Assembly: GCF_901933205.1 (NCBI RefSeq)
Contig: NC_044572.1
Location: 31,940,001 to 32,004,000, forward strand
Length of the DNA: 64,000 bases
From: Camarhynchus parvulus
Lineage: Eukaryota; Chordata; Aves; Passeriformes; Thraupidae
Direction: 5' to 3'
This document shows positions 1 through 12,353 of the stretch, in pieces (the first letter of the stretch is position 1; each line of letters begins with the position of its first letter). Below the pieces are notes generated by a model that worked only from the letters and a program-made list of their open reading frames with translations, did not search any database and was not told the origin of the DNA. The translations under genes were made by a program, and so were the position numbers.

Positions 1-2733
1 CTAAGGTTTCAAAAGATCTCTGTACATCAGGTGCTGAAAGGAAAATTACTCCTCCAGAGAACTGTTGTTTTGAACCAGAAGTTTTTTGGCTTGAAAATTG
101 TGGATGACTTTTTCAAGGCTGCTTCAAAATATACACAAGGCAGCCTGCACCTGCAGAATCTGAGATAACCACCCAGGAGAGCACCTCATCCCTCACTGGA
201 GACAGCAGCAGTAGCACTGCAACTATTTTTAAAGAAATGCTCATTAGAACACGTAAGAGTGAAGCAGAGGGACACAATGTGAACAGCAGCTTGCTTATCA
301 GTTGTGTGACCAGGGCATACAAAAGAAAAGCAGAATAACCCCTGCATTGCTCACAGCCAAAGTACAGCTGAGTGTATCCTGAACAGAGCAACCTCAAAGA
401 GCCAGCAGAACTGTCTGCTGGTGCCATAGTACAATCAGAGGAAAGGACTCACACATCACTGCCTTTCTACAGGGTCACGTTTCCACCACCTGAGGACAGC
501 CAGGCCTGGCAGCCAGCGCTAGGAACAGCACACTTGGAGGAGCTTCTGGTTACCAGACTAAGGAGCAGATCATGCATTTGGTGCGCTGCTTGAAGCTGAA
601 CCCTTCTTGCCCTTGGACCAGCGTCCAGGGCTCATCAGAGTCCTCCTTTATCTACCCATGGAAAGCAACATAGAACTGAGCCACCTTCTTCTGCTTCACC
701 ATGTTAAATCTTGATCCTAAGATCCTTGAAGGAGTGCTTTGTCCCATGAGAATAAAAGGAAGTAAAGACTGATCACATTTTTTCAGGCCTAGGGGCAAAG
801 AGACTTAACTCTCTTGTTCTTCAATATTCTGCATCACAGCCAACGCTTGCAACACTGATCACTTCAATATGCTGCTACCCTCCTTTCACTTACCCACTGT
901 ATCCTAGTTACCAGCCTACTCAGTTCTCAAAGTCACTAATAAACATCATTTTAAGTCAGGCAAATGTTTCATGACCTACGCAAAGCAGGAGGTGGGAGAG
1001 ATGGGGAACTGCTGTCTTGAAAAGTTGGTTCAAGCAATATGCACATGGAAAATTATAATTTAGATTGAAATCAGGAAAGAAAAATTATCCAAAGTGTATG
1101 GCATTGCTCCCTCCAGAGTGACTGATCTGTCAGAGAGCAACAGAGATATTCTATCTGCGTTCCCAGGAACACTAACAAAAAGCACGATGTCAGTGACATC
1201 CTAGCAGACTGCTGGGACACTCAGTTTACTCTCATAAATTCAGCAAAGCAGCCTGGGCAAAGTAGGCAATTTCTGTTCAAACTCTTCCAACCTCTTCACC
1301 ATGACAATCTCCAAAACCCATCCAGCTCCATCACGTATTCTGCAGCAAGGACACATAACCCAGGGGTTAAAGTCTGGCCCTAGAGCAGACTGATGGCAAA
1401 TCACCACTTGCTGTAAGAGACCTTCATTTTGAGATACTGTCTTCAAAAAACAGTTGATGCTCACTCCCATCACCTTGCTCACTGCTCCATCTTTTCCCAC
1501 ACTGTTTTTTGAGGTCACTTCAAACTGTCCTTATCTCAATGGATCAACCATCACAAACCACAAGGGCTTCATCCATTTTATCCAAACCAGCCTAAGCCTA
1601 TGGGTTAACTATCTATTTGGTAGCTTGTCCAGCACTAGAAATAACTGTACCAAAATTAAAAGGAGCTTACAAAACTGTTTGGTACATAGATACACACACA
1701 GAGACTCCTTCAAAATGCAAAGTTTTCAAAAAAAGAACAGAAATTTTTTACCTCTATCTAGTCTATTTTCTGTTTTTTCTTTATGCAATGCCATAATGTC
1801 CTTTTTGGAAACTGGACACACCAGCAGAAGTCAACTGAAGAGGGCCTCTAGGACATTATTCCTGGTCAATAAACCCTTGCCTTGGAATTCACCTCCCTGC
1901 TCCCTCCATCAGGATACGATCAAAAGATCAGATGGGTTCATGAACAACAAAGTAATGGGAATGGAAACACTCTGGGGTTTGGAAGATTACATGGGAGGTT
2001 TGTTTGCATGTTTTTAGCATGCCTCATGCTTGTTGACGTTTTTAACCTCTTCACTTGTGCCAAGAGATAACAATGACTAACTTTGGAGGGAAAAAGTCAT
2101 GGTATAAAGAAACAAGCATACACATACTGAAGCTGGAGTTGGCTCAGGCTGAAAAGATGAGTCACAGACCCTCAGCATTTAGCTTTGTTTCTAAAAGTCA
2201 GACAACACCAAGAACTGCTAAAGCAAGGGATAAAGATGCAGTCTGTTTTCTTGCTTAACTCAAAATTTAAAAAAGTAAAATCAGGTTTTCAGTTTCAGAA
2301 GTTTCACAAAATTTACCATTAGCTTTTCAGTGACCAGGAGCAGTTTTTAACAAGAAATTATTGTCTCTGGATAGTTTCTTGGAATTATTTTTATTTGCAG
2401 AAGGAGCAAATGTGATGTTTCCTTATCAACTCCCACCATCCTGCCATAAATTTTCCTGTAACATGTTTTGCTATTAATAAACAACTGAAGTAGGTACTTT
2501 TCTACAGCCAAAATAAATGTATTCTCAAAGATCCTAAGTTCATATTGTTTTTAATCACACCACAACTCTGATTTAATAGCAGCGTTGCTCTGTTAGCTAC
2601 ACTTTTCTGCTTAAATGCAAAAGACTATTCACTACAAGGACATTTTGTGTCTCTGTTCTTAATGAAGTGCTTTACAAGAATAAAGAAGAAATGTCTGTAA
2701 TGTGACATTCTTCAAAAGTCTTTGCTGGTTTAC
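1..2733. other. non-coding stretch, no gene seen
   Basis: Intron-like or intergenic DNA, AT-rich and almost free of CpG. Open frames here (the longest, 187 codons, at 1454-2017 on the plus strand) show no domain, no codon bias and no paired splice signals, and I treat them as chance. If the minus-strand gene that starts in the CpG island near 14.8 kb extends through here, this is intron of that gene. No repeat family is recognised. Confidence 0.5.
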
Positions 2734-2779
2734 CTGTTAGATAGGTTTGTTCCTAATAGCAGTTCTGCCATAAAGTTAC
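2734..2779 (-). CDS. candidate 46-bp internal exon (unrecognised)
   Basis: On the minus strand a T-rich tract ending TTTTTCTGCTTAG precedes this segment, and the segment ends ...CTAACAG followed by GTAAAC, so both splice sites are reasonable. Only one of the three frames is open, and it reads NFMAELLLGTNLSNR with two bases left over at each end. Strand and position fit a downstream exon of the gene starting at 14782. However, exon 1 ends in phase 0 and this segment begins in the middle of a codon, so at least one further exon would have to lie between. A chance match is quite possible in a window of this size. The peptide is not recognised. Confidence 0.25.
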
Positions 2780-3764
2780 CTAAGCAGAAAAATAAAAAGA
2801 AATTATTTTTAAAAGAAAAAAAACAACACCTTTCCTCACTGGTCTTTCTTCTTTGATATATTGGAGCAGTAGCACTTCTTAACAACTTATTTTCCACTCC
2901 ATCACTAGAGTTTTTTTAAAAAATAGTGATAGGAGCAGAGTCAAGAGATACCTTTGCAGAGAGCTCTGCTCTGAGGTTACTTGACAATGTTGTTGGTTAC
3001 TAGTCTGTGGAAAGCCTCCCTAACACTTGTCCACCCACCAAACAGGAGCTTCAGTGGTCATGAATATTCTCACATTCCTTAGAAGAGCAGCAAAGCCTTT
3101 GACAGAGCATGCTGCAACAAACTCAAGACTGACGTGCTATCAACTGCTTTTCTCTGCTTTTCTCCTATGTTCAGAGACCACCTACACAGCAACACTCCAC
3201 AGCTGTACCTCCAGCTTCCACAAGGACACTATGGGCTCACCCTAACATAGAAAACTCCTCAAAGGGAGCTAAAGCAGCCCTCCATGTGTAGACAAAACAG
3301 TGTGGTTAATCAAAAACACAGAAATAACCAAGGACAAGTGCAGGATTAAACGGACTGTTTTCATTTTGAAAAGGAAAACACAAAGATGCCCCAACATTGT
3401 ATCCTAGGCTGGATGCTGTTTCATGAAACATATTTATGATGTCAGCATCAAGAGAAGCAAATTTTGCTCACACAAATTTGGTTAATCACAATCCGAAGCC
3501 TATAAACAGCTTCAAACAGACCTAGTCAAGGTAGGCAAGTAAACAGTGCTAAATTATGTTTATCCACATCAAAAGCAAGGAAAAGTATGCTGACAATTTA
3601 TGCTGCTTTAAATTATTTATATCAGCTAAAAGAAAGCAACCTGAATGACTGGGAAGACATTTTGTGTGAAGAACTAATCAGTGGCCCCAGGAGCTCTGCA
3701 GAGATAGCAGATTGTCAGGATGAAAATCCTACATGATGGGGAGAGGGAGGAAATTGCATGATTT
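2780..3764. other. non-coding stretch, no gene seen
   Basis: No recognised gene or repeat. A good plus-strand acceptor-like tract (TTTTCTCCTATGTTCAG) ends near 3174 and is followed by about 38 open codons. The sequence there is AC-rich, which suppresses stop codons by composition alone, and no donor follows, so no exon is called. Confidence 0.4.
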
Positions 3765-4490
3765 ATATAAAACAGTGGTGCAGCTCATCTAGGATATTAC
3801 ATTCAGCACAAGCCATCACTAGTTCAAAGGGACACTGCAGAAACAGATAGAGTTCAAAACAAGGTAACAAAAATGATTACAGCATGGAAGGAGTCATCTA
3901 GAGAGATTGGAATTGCTTGCTTGAAAAACAGCTGTAAAAAAGAATAAAAAAGTTAAATGTACAGAAGTTGGAAGTTCCCTGCCTCATAGGAACAGAAGAA
4001 GGGTCCCTGAAATTAAAGGTAGAATATTCAAAACTGATCAAGACTAAATGTTTTCATCAACAACAGACTAAAACAAAACTCAGTTTTCCTTCCCTTGTAA
4101 AGTTATTGTCACCAGACCCCACAGAGAAGCTTAGTGAATTTATGTTCCAAGATGAGTCTGAAAACAAAACACTATCCAGATTCATTAAAAGACTGGCTTT
4201 GCAGATGCACAACATGAAAAGCTGTAACTAAAGTGGTTAATGTTAACAAGCCCCCAGCACCAGAGTATAAACTATCTGACTATGTGAAACTAGGGGGGAA
4301 ACAAACAACCAAACAAAAACAAAAAGAAAATAAAAAAAAAAGTGTAGGAGACAGGCAATGTAACATTTGCCCACACACTCTCTTGAAATCACAAGAAACA
4401 TTATATTTATGGCTAAAACTGTTACCTGTTAGATTAACCTTATAATTTATGGGTACAGGACTAGATGAACCATCATCTGGACCTACTCAG
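3765..4490 (+). mobile_element. ancient CR1 LINE 3' fragment
   Basis: A heavily decayed copy of the 3' part of a CR1-family LINE in plus orientation. Recognisable blocks in order are: a segment near 3773-3812 matching the 'GTGGTG...ATATTACATTCAG' stretch of the late ORF2 region; 'AAAATGATTACAGCATGGAA' with its flank at about 3868-3890; the block read as 'GGAAGTTCCCTGCCTCATAG' at about 3970-3990; and the 3' end 'GGACTAGATGAACCATC...ACTCAGTATG' at about 4457-4494. This last block is typical of the old amniote CR1 subfamilies rather than of the young chicken-type tail. An A-rich insertion interrupts it at about 4300-4342. The reading frames are broken throughout, so it is a fossil. Confidence 0.78.
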
Positions 4491-4495
4491 TATGT

Positions 4496-5498
4496 TTTTC
4501 TCTACTCTAGGTTCCTCTGAAAGAATTGCTTTCCGCTTTCTCAAATAAAACCTCCACCAGTACAGTGTAAATATTTTTTGCCACACTGAATTGCAAATGA
4601 TCAGTTTATAAATGGAACTCTTTAAGCAGGGCTTCAGGTAAATTCTCAGTTTATGCATACACTGTATGAACTGAGGACAGATATCTGAATGGAAAAATAA
4701 CAAAGAGACATCACTCCTGCTATTCAGCTTGGAGACTCACCAATATTAATGCATGTCCTGGCAACCTAAGAGACCTATTGATTTGCAACCATTCGTTCAA
4801 GTGCAGTGAAAGCCATAATTAGATAAATAGCTTTGGTTAAACTAATCTGAAACTCATTTGTTTTGTTTAATGAGATCAAACAAGAGATTAAATATCTGCT
4901 CAATGTTCCCCTTAGTATTCTTCAGTACAATAGTAAAAATATAAATAAAGACATATTAATTTGACTGCCATTATTATTTTTTGTATTTTATGTATTTTGT
5001 TGCAGCAATTGCCATCAAAGGCCATAGACACAGACACTTTTTATGAATTACTGTGCTCCAACAGGCTGAGTGTTTTTATCAATACCTGTGGAAGAAAGAG
5101 AACAGGTCTTTTAATCATTTGCAGACACTTTTTGAGCTGACAGAGTATAACTTTAAGATGGTCTGCACAGTAGAAGTTTTTCAAGTATCAAAATTCCAAC
5201 TTTAACATAATTATGCCATTCTTGGTCAATGGGAACGTAACTCTGTTTAAGTTTTCAAAAGTGTTTATAACAGTTAAATCTAAGAGGATTTTTAATTTTT
5301 GTTTCTTAAATAACTTTTTCCCAACAAAATGAAAGGAAGGCTACTTTAGAGCATTCCCATACACAAATCAATGCTAGCTATGACAGATGCTACAGTTTGT
5401 CCTGCTCAAGTCAAAACACGCTTAAACTTGGGATAGGTTGTTTCCTCCTCTTTCTTCTTTGGCAGCTAACTACTAAATTCTTCTTCTGTTCCTTTTAG
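4496..5498. other. non-coding stretch with opposed acceptor-like signals
   Basis: AT-rich sequence with no gene called. The only notable structure is at 5006-5085. A plus-strand acceptor (T-rich tract ending TTGTTGCAG) lies at its left edge, and a minus-strand acceptor (GTTCTCTTTCTTCCACAG) at its right edge. No matching donor is seen for either strand, so I do not call an exon. Confidence 0.35.
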
Positions 5499-5740
5499 GG
5501 TCTCCCACAGCCTTCCTTAACAAACACCACACAACACAGTTTGTCCTGTAACACAGATCCAGCATCAGACTCACAGCCCACACCCCCAGATTTATTTTTA
5601 CCGTCAGGAGGCTTCAGGCATTGCAGAAATGACAGACCACAGCAAAGCACTGGATTGTACATAGCTGGGATCAAGAGCAGGTCTAAGTGATACATTTGTC
5701 TCATTCCTTCAGCCACCCAATAAACAACAGCTTTGCAACT
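5499..5740 (+). other. weak candidate terminal exon with poly(A) signal
   Basis: A long pyrimidine-rich tract ending TTCTGTTCCTTTTAG lies immediately before this segment. The plus frame beginning GGT CTC CCA is then open for 63 codons to a TGA at about 5689-5691, giving a Ser/Thr/Pro-rich peptide that includes PASDSQPTPPDLFLPSGG. An AATAAA lies about 30 bases after the stop, near 5719, with a GT-rich stretch (GCGTGTGCATTGTTTTT) further on, which is the normal order for a polyadenylation site. Against it, the segment is AC-rich and so poor in stops by composition, no upstream plus-strand exon is identified, and the peptide is not recognised. The open frame on the opposite strand (5495-5788) is probably a shadow. 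Confidence 0.2.
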
Positions 5741-6387
5741 TTCAGAGCTAACTCTGCGTGTGCATTGTTTTTCTCCCCTTCTTTCCACATTTTAAAAATC
5801 AATTGATGTATCACTGAACTGCATTCACCTATGGGATGAAATGGAGCATCTGCTCAGCAGTGTGCAGTAGCAGTCTATTGCAGCAAATGATTACCACATC
5901 CACCTGAAATTACAAAGTGTTTTAGGTCCACTGGGTCTAGTTCTCTTGGTGAGAACTTGGCCAGAAAACCACAATTAAATGCTTATCATCTTAAAAAATG
6001 TATGAACAATCCCCAAACACCTGCTCTCTCTCTCTCCCCCAAGCCACATCATAAATCCTTGATGTTCACAAGTGGTCTGGACCTCAATTTTCTGTTGGGG
6101 TTTTTCTGGGGGATTTGAGGTTTGGTGTCCTTTTTTGTTTGTTTGTTTCAGTTTTTAACCCAAAATACTCCTTCCTCCTCCTCAATATTGACCTACAAAC
6201 TGCCCACCATGTACTTCATCATGGAGGGCACGGTTTGACATACATTTCTTCCACCAGTGGTATCATTTCAAGCAGCCACTGCTCCTTGCTTGGTGCCACT
6301 CATTCCACAGTCAGAGTGCTGATACTGATACATGCACGACCTGCACAGAGGCTCAGAAGAGGCAATTGATGGAGAAGCTACCACAAT

Positions 6388-6433
<46 letters not shown>

Positions 6434-9049
6434 TAAAACACACCCCATAGTTAAACAAAAGACCCTCAACTATTTCTTTCTTTATTGCTCTAACTCATGT
6501 ATCCCATGTAAGTCTCAGTTACATTAAGGCTTGAGTATGAGGTTCAGGAAGCAGGGGGAAAAAGGCAGTCTCCTCAACAGCAAGAGAAAAAAAAGTTGCA
6601 TTCCTCACAATCAGTATTTCAAAAAAGGAAATAATCTGGCATTTTAAGATTTAATGGGTTAATTCAGTTCTAAAACTAAAGGCAGAAGATCCTTACTGAT
6701 GCTATGAATACATATCTACTCCTATTTATAGAGATTGAAGGGCTTTTTTTCTCCTCCAATCAGCAGAATATTTTCTTTTAGCACTAAAAGTAAAAAAAAC
6801 TATATTAACTTTTAAATCAGTTAGACTACTGAGTCTCTCTGTAAGAAAATATCTTTCAAAAAAGGAATTAATCAGAAAAAATTGTATAACACAGGATTTA
6901 AATTATTAAATTAATAATTGACCCTAGCTTAATACAATGTCTAGAAGAGGATCATTTTACAAGGTCAGACTAACCCAAACCAAACAATAAGTTAACTGAG
7001 TTAAATGACATTGTGACAATTATGAATAGCTACTGCATTTTATGCCTAGAATTTGCAAATACTTACATCCTGCTTCCATGGTTTTTAACTTTAGAGGTCA
7101 AATGAGTTCTTTTTTATCCTTAAACTGGTGCCAAAAACACAGGTGTAACGAAAAATGTTTAAATAAAAAGGTGTCATGGATAAAGTTTATACCCCAGAAA
7201 TGCAACATATTCTGCTTTTCTTTTTTTTTTTTTTTCTTTTCCCTTTTTAAAAAGCTATCACTGTCTTTTCAGCATTTTCATCAGTATAAAAATGCTCAGC
7301 TTGTTTTGCAGTTTCCTCATGGCTCAAATGGAATTCAAGGCACTGGGGACATACAAGTAACAACAGCTGAATACAAATCTTAACAGAGTTTGTCATAATT
7401 GTACAGTATGGTGTTGTTCATTCATCCTGGCAGCTGGGAAATCTAGTGTGAATTAACCAATAATACAGGTTTGTAACCAACCAATTAAAGTATAAAATTT
7501 CACTAAGTGAATTTTGTTTGTTTTCCTGTAAGTATGCAACTAAGGGGAGAATCAGCTCACTTTAAATCAAGAATTTCAACAGGATGTAATGCTGGCAGAA
7601 ATTTTGCAAAGAGACTAATTTTACTTCCAATGGAGTTGATCTTATTTCCTTCATAGACTTCCTTGATAGGTTTCCAAGCCATACACAGCAGTACCACATC
7701 TGAGGATCTGCAAGCTACATCCCTTAGGAAGGGGAGCAAAACCAAAAGTGAAACCACTGAGATCCTTGTCCAACCAGACAAAAAACATGCAAGGATGATC
7801 AAACTTGCTTCTGCGGTCCTTAACTGAAGGCTTTATTTTCCACACAAGACAATTGGCACTTAAAGTCTGAGCACAGGCAAAATGATCTCAAGGTATTTTC
7901 AGCTGGAGCTCAATTTGCAGCCTGGGAAAGGGGTTACAGTCAAGTCTGGTTTATGGTAGGCAGGTCAAAGAGAGGCTTATCAGGATGTGCTCTGGACCAA
8001 AGCAGAGAAAGGAAACAGAGCCTCTCCCATAGTTTAAAGAAAGATGCTGCATTTTTGGTGTGTCAAGGAATCTGTGTCAATTTTATGCAGCTCCCATGAA
8101 CACAAGCCACATGATGGCACCTATTCCCCATGCATTGACAGCAACACCAGCTAGTGCTGCATCTGGACTTTCCCAGGGGTGCTAAAAAGCAGTTGACTGT
8201 CAGTCCAGGAATTGCCAGCCTCACTCCCAGCACCAGTGTAAGACCACAGGCAGTGGGCATCATCCTGTCAATCAGGCTAATCCCCAACCTCAGGGAGAAA
8301 AATAGCTTTGCATTCTGCAAAACTTACTAGGTTACTTCCTAGGGCAGAAGTATGAGTTTACTTTCCATTTCATTCAACTGTAGTTAATCAAATCCAGGCA
8401 TAATTTCTCAGATGTCATAACACATGGGTTAATTAAGAAGTATTCTCATTTAACAATTCACTGAAGACTGACTATGAAACAAATTATTATGCAAATAAAC
8501 ACATGAGGCACTGAAATTTCCCACCAGCTACCATGGTCAATGTTGCTAAAGCTATTTTATCCATTGCTCAATAATTCATGTGTCACCAATCACAGAGCTG
8601 ACAAGTTTAAGGATACTATATGTGATATGTGAAAGATAATTATCTTAATTGAATACATCTAGCAAGAATACATAATAATCCTGGTTACAACAGGAAAAAT
8701 TCAAGATTACTTACCACAACTATTTTTAGTCACTTAATAGCTGCTAAAGTGATGGGGGTATTAAGTTACTGAGTAGAACCTCTGTGGCAGACTTGAAAGT
8801 AAAATGTCACCAATATCAATCAATCAACTTCAATAATACTTCTGACAATAAAACTTCCAACCCACTGAGTCAATCCAGCACTTTTGTCAGCTGTTTTCAG
8901 CCAGTACAGCATCTACACAAAACATAGCTGCATCTTTTTAATGCAGAAGAAATGTCAAAATTAAAGTCTCTATAGTATATAAAAACATAGATACCAGGGA
9001 AATTATTATGATTTTCTTTTCTTCTCATTAGCAAGACTGGTAAAAAGAG
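5741..9049. other. non-coding stretch
   Basis: No gene is called. It contains the (AC)n microsatellite listed separately, a short TTTG run near 6138-6150, a poly-T tract at about 7220-7236 and many AT-rich segments. Several minus-strand donor-like signals occur, such as ACTTAC (plus view) near 7060, 8324 and 8711, but none is paired with an acceptor and an open frame. Confidence 0.45.
6391..6430. repeat. (AC)20 microsatellite
   Basis: Twenty uninterrupted AC dinucleotides, probably polymorphic in length between individuals. Confidence 0.97.
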
Positions 9050-9240
9050 CATAAAGGTGCTAATGAAATGTGTTGATGGCACAAAATTGGAGGTATTGTC
9101 AAAACCCATGTAAACAGAATGGTGTACTGGAAGACTAGGAGCCTTCAAGAAGTGCAATATTAGGAAAAGAGTGTAATTCAGCAGCACTAAGTACAAGGTC
9201 ACTCAGGCACCATGAAGATGAGAAGCTGCCAACAAGGATA
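9050..9240 (+). mobile_element. possible decayed CR1 LINE fragment
   Basis: The segment around 9070-9095, containing GTTGATGGCACAAAATTGGA, resembles the region of CR1 ORF2 that encodes the end of the reverse-transcriptase palm ('...GATGACACAAAATTGGGAGG'). It is followed by a weakly similar stretch (AAGTGCAATATTAGG, then CACTAAGTACAAGGTCACTC) in the expected order. The similarity is low and the ends are uncertain. Confidence 0.4.
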
Positions 9241-12200
9241 TGGACTGCAATAAATGTCAGTCATTTGCAGGAGGATTATCTGAGTACAGAGCAGATCTAT
9301 ATGCTCGGCTGAACCAAAACCTAAATATCAACCACCACCATGATGTAGTCACGGAAGGAAGGACAGTAAATTCTGAGTGTTTCCAGCAGCCAATTTCTAA
9401 TGTCCTGGCAAAACCTCATCAACAACACTATAGTCTCCCCAGCTGCCAAAAGAACTGATTAGAGAATAGCTATTTGAATGACATAAGCAATTGAAAGCTC
9501 CTAACAGGAGATGAAGAAAAGTTTAGCAGAATGTAGGTTGAGAGGATCTGATGCTTCATTTAATTAAAACAGATTGCATATAGTTTGATTTTTCTCCTCT
9601 GCCAAACAGGAGTTGTCTCCAACAGCATGACAACTGCTAGTGCCAGAATACATGATAGATATCCCTAATGCACTCCAACCCTCCAGCTATTTTCAGCTTG
9701 GAAACCTTCTGTGTCTGATGAGGTTTATGTATCCTCAATACATTTCTCTTCCATTAACTTCTCCAGACTCATCCTGAACTCATGTAGACTTTTAGCAGCA
9801 GTACCACAGCTTCTGTAGTTTATTTTCAACCTGTAACCCTATAGTCAGTTACAACCTGACAGACATACAGCAAAGTAGCTGCTCAAAACAAAGCTAAGGT
9901 GAAGACAGTCTGAGAAATCTGCCTGGCCAAAGATCTCTAGGAACCTCACAGAAGTAACTACAAGGTCTCAAAAGATAAAATAGTCTCTTCAATATCTCTT
10001 CAACTTTGATCAAGCCAAAAGGTACATCCCATGATGAAGGTTTCTACAGACCAGCAGGGTCTTTCACAATATCAGAGTAATGAGGTTTGACTCCGTGACA
10101 TCCAAAAGGTTTTCCAGATCCACTATTGTGACAAAGAGCAACAATGATGCTCATGCATAAGAGTATTTATCTGTGTGTAAATGTGAACCTAGAAAGCAGA
10201 AGAGGTGTTTAAAAAGGTGTGTGCTTCTGTGTGTGCAAGATGATTACTCCTCCTTCTGAGCACTTCCAGTGCTAGGTCCATAAAGAATAAAACTGAGTGT
10301 GGTGAAAATGAGTTTTGCCATGATGGAGTGGCCTGCAGGACCTCCCTGCTGGTGCTTCCAGAGGCACAGAACTGTATTTCATCACTAGTCACAAGAGAAA
10401 AGATAAGAGAAAAGGATATTTTTAACAGGCAGCAGGAAGAGCAGCAAAGACAGTTCATAAGCAAAGTACTCATGCCTCCTACACATACACTCAACACATA
10501 ACTCTAGGAGGCAAACTGGGAAACAGAAGGGTCTTTCCAGAGAATTGGAGAAAGGACATAGTGGAGGGAAGAGTTCCACAGGGCACGATGACCCACTGCA
10601 ACAGATCCCACCTCAGCCTCTGCACAAGCTCTGACACACATCCAGCTACCACAGCAAAGGTTGCATTTTCTGCTATTTTATCCAGCAGAGGATGATGAGT
10701 AAACCTTCACCTCGCAGTTCACTGTGCAAATGCAATGTAATCATCCATGCCATCTTGGATAACTGTGCTACACCTGCTCTAAGAATGAATTTAAGGGAAA
10801 AAACCATCAAGGACAAGGTCAATGCACAGTTCAAAGTTCAAAAGCTTTAAAAGAAAGATTGGGCTCCCCTAGACAAGGAACTGGACATTCGTTTTATCTA
10901 AATGACTGAAGCAGTGGAGTGTATTCATATTTACTGTTCACAGCATAGAATCATCCAAGCAGGATGGTTACTGCAGCTTTTTCTACAAGGTGCTTTTCCA
11001 CCTCCAAGTTCTTTATATGTATTAGTACTGGACGTATCCCAAGACAGAAAGCAAAAAATACTTATTTGCACTCCAGTTTTGGAGGTTGCTGAACTGAGAG
11101 GGAAATCTAATTTTGTTACACTGTATTTTCAATTATCTCCATCTCTGGTCACAACTTTCAGATAGTCTAGTGTGAAGGGATAAGAGCTCAGATGTCCAAA
11201 CAGATTGAAATAATTTATTTCACCCCATACTGATTTTCAAAATGTAATCAATTCTTTTTATGTATACTACCCTCTACTACACAATGCTTTCCTTTCCCCT
11301 GAAGCCCAGGAAGTATTTGAACAGCACGGAGTCAAGTACATCCTTAAAACAATTATAATACCCTTAACACTTCCATTATATTTTATTATCCATAGTCCCC
11401 AGGCATGCACACATGTAGACTATCTGTGCTTTATAGATGTGGAAGCGAACTGCACTGCAGGCAGTCCCTGAGCAAGTCAGCATCAGAAGCAGAACCCCTG
11501 TTCAGGGGTCATAATATTTTTCTAGGAAATTAAACAAGCCAGAATTTCAGCTGGTCAGCATTTACTTGAAAACAGCTCACCTAAGTGAGCAACACTGCTG
11601 ATAAAACCAGCTGGACAAATAAGGCTCTCAGCTTGGTGTTTGAACAAGCAAAAATGCACAAAGAAAAGTCATTGGAGAGGAAGAACAGACTAGGTTTTTT
11701 CATAAGCAAACAAAACCCTCTGAAAATTAACTTTGGATTAACTTGAAATATATTGTTGAGTTGGGAAAAAAAAAAGGAATCTGTTTCATATGTTAGTGTT
11801 ACTCCTTTCTCCAACCTTATTTTAAGACTTAAAATTTTAGGGTCATGTTTAAAAGGGAAAGTATAAAAATGCTGCATTTTATTGTTGTAACATATCCCTT
11901 TTCTCTTCCAAATACTTTCATTCTCAGGATTTAAATTATTCATCAGATTAAATAGAAGTACATGACAAATGTCATGCCTCTAGAAGTCCATTTCTGGGGG
12001 GAAAAGGCACATGCACAGAGCAGACTGGAATCGACACAGGATAATACTAACAGAAACAAACTGCTCCCTGGACGATCACACATACAGGGTGACACACACA
12101 GACACTCCATGCACTTCAGGAGCCTACTTTGTTTCCAAAGGGAGCAAGTGAATTAACAACCCTGCTGGAATTTTGTATGACCTGCTCCATGGAACACCCC

Positions 12201-12353
12201 ACTAGGCACTTATGCTGCTGAGTAATTCCATCTGCAGGATAGCCCCTGCAAACCCAGAGATGGCAGAGCACAGCATTCCCACTCTCCACATGGGACCAAG
12301 ACACTGCTGCAGCTATACAGCATCTCCACACAGCATCTCCCACTGATCCAAGG
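9241..12353. other. non-coding stretch, no gene seen
   Basis: Intron-like or intergenic sequence. No domain-bearing open frame, RNA gene or recognised repeat is seen. Open frames up to 120 codons (minus strand, 11581-11943) look random in composition and lack splice context. Confidence 0.45.

Noticed and set aside
1454..2017. 187-codon plus-strand frame
   Set aside because: No domain, no codon bias, no splice context. Chance is enough in 64 kb.
3174..3290. Plus-strand exon after TTCTCCTATGTTCAG
   Set aside because: AC-rich composition explains the open frames. There is no donor and no poly(A) signal.
7055..7150. Minus-strand exon with donor GAT|GTAAGTATT near 7063
   Set aside because: All frames contain stops back to the nearest acceptor-like AG.
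8690..8760. Minus-strand exon with donor GTG|GTAAGTAAT near 8711
   Set aside because: All three frames contain stops between the donor and the best acceptor.
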